A stretch of 64,000 bases of DNA from Profundibacter amoris. GTDB lineage: Bacteria; Pseudomonadota; Alphaproteobacteria; Rhodobacterales; Rhodobacteraceae. The notes under the pieces are model-generated. The model did not search any database. It saw only the letters and a list, made by a program, of their open reading frames with translations, and was not told the origin of the DNA. Where the stretch lies: the NCBI RefSeq assembly GCF_003544895.1, contig NZ_CP032125.1, positions 2,432,001 through 2,496,000 on the forward strand, read 5' to 3'. The first letter of the stretch is position 1, and every line of letters begins with the position of its first letter. Positions 61,807-64,000 of the stretch are shown here, in pieces. Made by a program: the position numbers and the translations under genes.

Positions 61807-62027
61807 TCGGCCAGCTTTTTCAGAACGTCGCGGTCCTCGCGCATGATCTCCTCGGCCGCATCCATCTGGGCCGCGAAGGCGGGGTCATAGGGGGTCAGCT
61901 CGATCCCGTTCGGGGTCTCGATGGCATAGAGCCGATCGCCGCGCTTCACCCGCAAACGGGCCAGCAGGTCTTTTGGCAAAACAACCCCGACGGAATTTCC
62001 GATACCGGTGAGTTTCAAGCTGGACAT
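61803..62027 (-). CDS. AbrB/MazE-type antitoxin of the Doc toxin
   Basis: 74 residues from ATG 62027 (AAAGGAGAGCACC upstream). SpoVT/AbrB swapped-hairpin fold: SSLKLTGIGNSVGVVLPKDL, LARLRVKRGDRLYAIETPNG, then a toxin-binding tail. A four-base overlap links it to the Doc-like gene. The open frame extending upstream to 62324 is a shadow. Confidence 0.9.
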   Translation of the reverse strand: MSSLKLTGIGNSVGVVLPKDLLARLRVKRGDRLYAIETPNGIELTPYDPAFAAQMDAAEEIMREDRDVLKKLAE

Positions 62028-62047
62028 GGTGCTCTCCTTTGATGCGG

Positions 62048-62069
62048 GGTTATAATAGGTGTTATAACC
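62048..62069 (-). promoter_or_regulatory. Palindromic operator upstream of the AbrB/Doc module
   Basis: Arms GGTTATAA (62048-62055) and TTATAACC (62062-62069) around TAGGTG form a 22-bp inverted repeat starting 21 bases from the antitoxin start. The arms contain TATAA/TATTAT boxes, so operator and promoter overlap. Expected site of AbrB-type autoregulation. Confidence 0.65.
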
Positions 62070-62092
62070 TGATAATTCAACCACTCGCGCGA

Positions 62093-62533
62093 TCACCGCA
62101 CCCTCGGGCCGGTTCTGGCCCGTTTGATCACAAAATCCATGGACCGCCGCAAGGGTGGCTTCCGCCCGTTCAGCCGCCAGACGATCACTGCAAGCCCGTA
62201 GTGCCACCGGCGGGTTGCGGCGGTGCGCGACAGTCCAAACTGCCAGCAGATCGGTTTCCATGGCTTGCCATTGGCGCGGAGCCAGAGCAGTTTGGCATCC
62301 TCGGCCTCCAGCCAGTGCAGCCACAGCATGGCCTCGTCGGCCTGCGAGATCATACGCGGGCTTGGGCGGGGTTGGCGCATTTTCGGTTCCTGTCCGACCT
62401 GATCGGCGAAGCTGTGGAGGTAGTCGGGCCAGGCGTTGAAATACCCCTGCGGTTTCACGTCCGGCATCTGCCGGAACACTCCGGCCGCCAGTTCCAGCCG
62501 GTCCTGCACCCTTGTCATGGTCCAGTCATTCAT
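62093..62533 (-). CDS. DUF6362 phage protein
   Basis: 146 residues from ATG 62533: NDWTMTRVQDRLELAAGVFR, QADEAMLWLHWLEAEDAKLL, then GKPWKPICWQFGLSRTAATR (HTH-like). The helix-turn-helix-like segment suggests a DNA-binding role. The start overlaps the upstream stop by four bases. Confidence 0.8.
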   Translation of the reverse strand: MNDWTMTRVQDRLELAAGVFRQMPDVKPQGYFNAWPDYLHSFADQVGQEPKMRQPRPSPRMISQADEAMLWLHWLEAEDAKLLWLRANGKPWKPICWQFGLSRTAATRRWHYGLAVIVWRLNGRKPPLRRSMDFVIKRARTGPRVR

Positions 62534-62736
62534 CGCGTCGCCTCCCCGTCCTGCGGGCGTTTGCCATAAAGCTTTTCGCCCAGTTGGCGCACCAATTCCC
62601 GTTCCGGCCATGTCAGCCGGTCATCATCAAGCGCCACGGCCAACAACCCCTGTTCCTTCCAGCCCTCGCGCTTGACCTGATCGGGCGTGCGGCGGGTGCC
62701 ACCATAGCCCCTCGGGGTAAACCTCATGCCGTTCAT
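62530..62736 (-). CDS. Small phage protein, unknown
   Basis: 68 residues from ATG 62736: MNGMRFTPRGYGGTRRTP, then VALDDDRLTWPERELVRQLG. Basic N-terminus, no family recognised. Coupled by overlaps to DUF6362 and the RuvC-like gene. Confidence 0.68.
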   Translation of the reverse strand: MNGMRFTPRGYGGTRRTPDQVKREGWKEQGLLAVALDDDRLTWPERELVRQLGEKLYGKRPQDGEATR

Positions 62737-63263
62737 GCCATGCCTCCCTTCGTTTCCATCGCCCAGTGCAGGATGGCGATGGCGTCGGCCTCGTTGTCGT
62801 CTGCAGGACTGTAACCGCGCGCCTGTGCGGCTTCGATCATCATGGCCTTGCTGGCATTGCCCTTGCCGGTGGCGTGTTTCTTGATCGTGCCAACCGGCAC
62901 CCCCTGATAGGGCACGCCCCGCATTTCCGCCCAGGCGGTCAGCGTGGCCATGAGCCCGCCATAGACGTGCGCGGCGTCGGTGCCCGCGTGGCGGCGGACC
63001 TCTTCGAACCAGATGGTTGCGATTGGCCCCGCGAGGTGGTCCAGCTCGGTCAGCCAATTGACGAACCTCAGGTAACGCATACCCCCGCCATCAAAGCGTC
63101 TGGGGCGAAACGATACGGTCCCGCTGGTTATCAAGCCATCGTGCCCGCGCATGGCCCAGCCCGTGGTGGTGCCAAGGTCGAGGGCAAGGAAGGCTCCGAG
63201 GGTTGGGGTTGGAGTGGCCAACGTAGGCCCAGGCTTGCAAAGGGTGGGATCAATATTGTTCAT
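62733..63263 (-). CDS. RuvC-like resolvase/nuclease
   Basis: 176 residues from ATG 63263 (AGGAGCC upstream). RNase H-fold acidic residues: FLALDLGTTTGWA (Asp), IWFEEVRRHAG (Glu), DDNEADAIAILHWA (Asp pair). Phage Holliday-junction resolvase, likely used in recombination or in resolving branched DNA before packaging. Coupled to the downstream small gene by overlap. Confidence 0.87.
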   Translation of the reverse strand: MNNIDPTLCKPGPTLATPTPTLGAFLALDLGTTTGWAMRGHDGLITSGTVSFRPRRFDGGGMRYLRFVNWLTELDHLAGPIATIWFEEVRRHAGTDAAHVYGGLMATLTAWAEMRGVPYQGVPVGTIKKHATGKGNASKAMMIEAAQARGYSPADDNEADAIAILHWAMETKGGMA

Positions 63264-63306
63264 CGGTAGGCTCCTGTTGTTTGAACTGCTCTGGAATTGG
63301 AAATGC

Positions 63307-63639
63307 TCAGACACGGGATTTCCTCCGCGTCGGGTTTCGTTTGAGAAATCGCTGGCGACGCTTTCGCCCGGCCATGGTGACGGCTCGGCCAGGGCGATGG
63401 TGGTCCGGGCAACGTCGGTTGAAATACCCGTTCGCCACCAGACCCGTGACCACCTCGAAAGCCACGCCACAATCGCAGCAATGACTGCGCCAAACCAAAA
63501 GGGTTGTCGCTGCACCATCGCGGCGAATGTGCGGTTCGTGCGCCACCAACTCATAGCGCTGACCTTCCCGCATCAGGACGAAGCCGACATCCGGGGGCTG
63601 CTGGAAATGAATTCTGCGGGCAAGTTTTTTGGTAGCCAT
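63307..63639 (-). CDS. Phage zinc-binding-like protein, unknown
   Basis: 110 residues from ATG 63639 (AAGGAGAC upstream): MATKKLARRIHFQQPPDVGF, LVWRSHCCDCGVAFEV with a CCxC pattern and a later Cys (NRRCPDHHRPG) that could form a zinc site, then a very basic C-terminus. First gene of the leftward cluster after the regulatory stretch at the window's right end. No named family recognised. Confidence 0.72.
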   Translation of the reverse strand: MATKKLARRIHFQQPPDVGFVLMREGQRYELVAHEPHIRRDGAATTLLVWRSHCCDCGVAFEVVTGLVANGYFNRRCPDHHRPGRAVTMAGRKRRQRFLKRNPTRRKSRV

Positions 63640-64000
63640 GGGCTGGGTCTCCTTGGTGGTTGAATGCAATGCGCGGAAACCCTCCGGAACGGAGCCCGGA
63701 GGAGGAGACGCAAGGCGTAGCCGCCAGCGTCCTCCTCCCACTCCGTAGGAGTGGGTTTCACCCCCTAAACTAGGAACGAGATGTAAGAGGTTGTTATTGC
63801 CGGTGAAAATGCAGTTTGGGACGCTTAAACCGTGATCGCCCGCCCAATCTGGTTGGGACGAAGCACGACGCGTTCGGGCGTAACGCTGCAGGGGTAGTTT
63901 GGGTTGCGAAACCAAACTGGTCCAAACTGGGTAGCGCGTAGTCTGTCGGGATTTTGTCGGGGTAGTTTCGGAAATCCGCCCCATCTGGCTCAAACTGGCT
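63640..64000. promoter_or_regulatory. Phage regulatory region (hairpin and repeated CCAAACTGG sites)
   Basis: About 360 bases without a gene. A perfect 8-bp hairpin, CCCACTCC-GTA-GGAGTGGG, lies at 63737-63755. Near the right edge AGTTTGG and CCAAACT arms surround GTTGCGAAA, CCAAACTGG occurs twice close together, and CAAACTGG recurs near 63990. These look like operator or replication iteron sites at the head of the leftward operon. The integrase and phage repressor are not in the window. Confidence 0.5.

Noticed and set aside
33173-64000. Canonical gene transfer agent cluster instead of a prophage
   Set aside because: Head genes are lambda gpE/gpD/gpB/gpA types, not the HK97-like GTA head set, and methyltransferases, a RuvC-like nuclease and a lysis cassette are present.
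1-64000. tRNA, rRNA or insertion-sequence elements
   Set aside because: I saw no cloverleaf-like sequence, rRNA segment or complete transposase with inverted ends when reading both strands; a tRNAscan or IS search could still find a cryptic one.

Overview
The window looks like a chromosomal stretch of an alphaproteobacterium of the Rhodobacterales (roseobacter-like). I infer this from the family content: tetrathionate-reductase-type genes, an N-methylglutamate-type methylamine cluster, Hint and TadE/TadG proteins, and a prophage with gene-transfer-agent-like (GTA-like) tail genes. No rRNA, tRNA or CRISPR array was recognised, and no species can be named from sequence alone.

Layout. (1) 1-4330, minus strand: ttrS-ttrR-ttrB-ttrC, a two-component system feeding a tetrathionate-reductase-like electron-transfer module; ttrC runs off the left edge and ttrA should lie beyond it. 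(2) 4476-10175, plus strand: the decayed 3' end of an ammonium-transporter gene, a small membrane protein, an HTH-cupin regulator, mgsA-mgsB-mgsC and gmaS, i.e. conversion of methylamine to gamma-glutamylmethylamide and N-methylglutamate. No mgd dehydrogenase genes follow. (3) 10525-16271: a PepSY/response-regulator/histidine-kinase set whose PepSY protein carries six perfect 24-bp repeats, an orphan tadE-tadG pair and a Hint-domain protein. These genes look AT-richer than their neighbours. (4) 16668-33191: an accessory, defence-like island. It holds a 1,827-residue sacsin/HSP90-type ATPase with a C-terminal DUF3883-like nuclease domain and a translationally coupled partner; an SMC-like ATPase plus SbcD-like phosphoesterase pair; a small unknown gene overlapping a RecB-like nuclease/helicase fusion; and, divergently, a WYL-type regulator and a HEPN protein with an intact RNase motif.

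(5) About 33.2-64 kb: a prophage, most of it on the minus strand, still open at the right edge. Its packaging, head and tail genes follow lambda order (Nu1, A, W, B, C, D, E, FII-like, Z, U, V, G/GT, H). The tail tip is replaced by GTA-type DUF2460-DUF2163-NlpC/P60-host-specificity genes, followed by a DUF2793 protein and a lysis cassette. The right part holds small unknown genes, two DNA methyltransferases, a RuvC-like nuclease and probable regulatory DNA. Five toxin-antitoxin modules (TacAT-, ParDE-, HigBA/RelE-, Phd/RelE- and AbrB/Doc-like) are inserted between phage genes; the HigB-like toxin is broken.

Strongest new-looking observations: a complete programmed -1 frameshift signal in the tail chaperone gene (heptamer A AAA AAC, 7-nt spacer, 10-bp stem), which yields a G-T fusion with no start codon of its own; the two-gene ATPase/nuclease module; the RecB-helicase/WYL/HEPN neighbourhood with a palindrome in its divergent promoter; and a 342-codon open second frame inside the phage cytosine methyltransferase gene.
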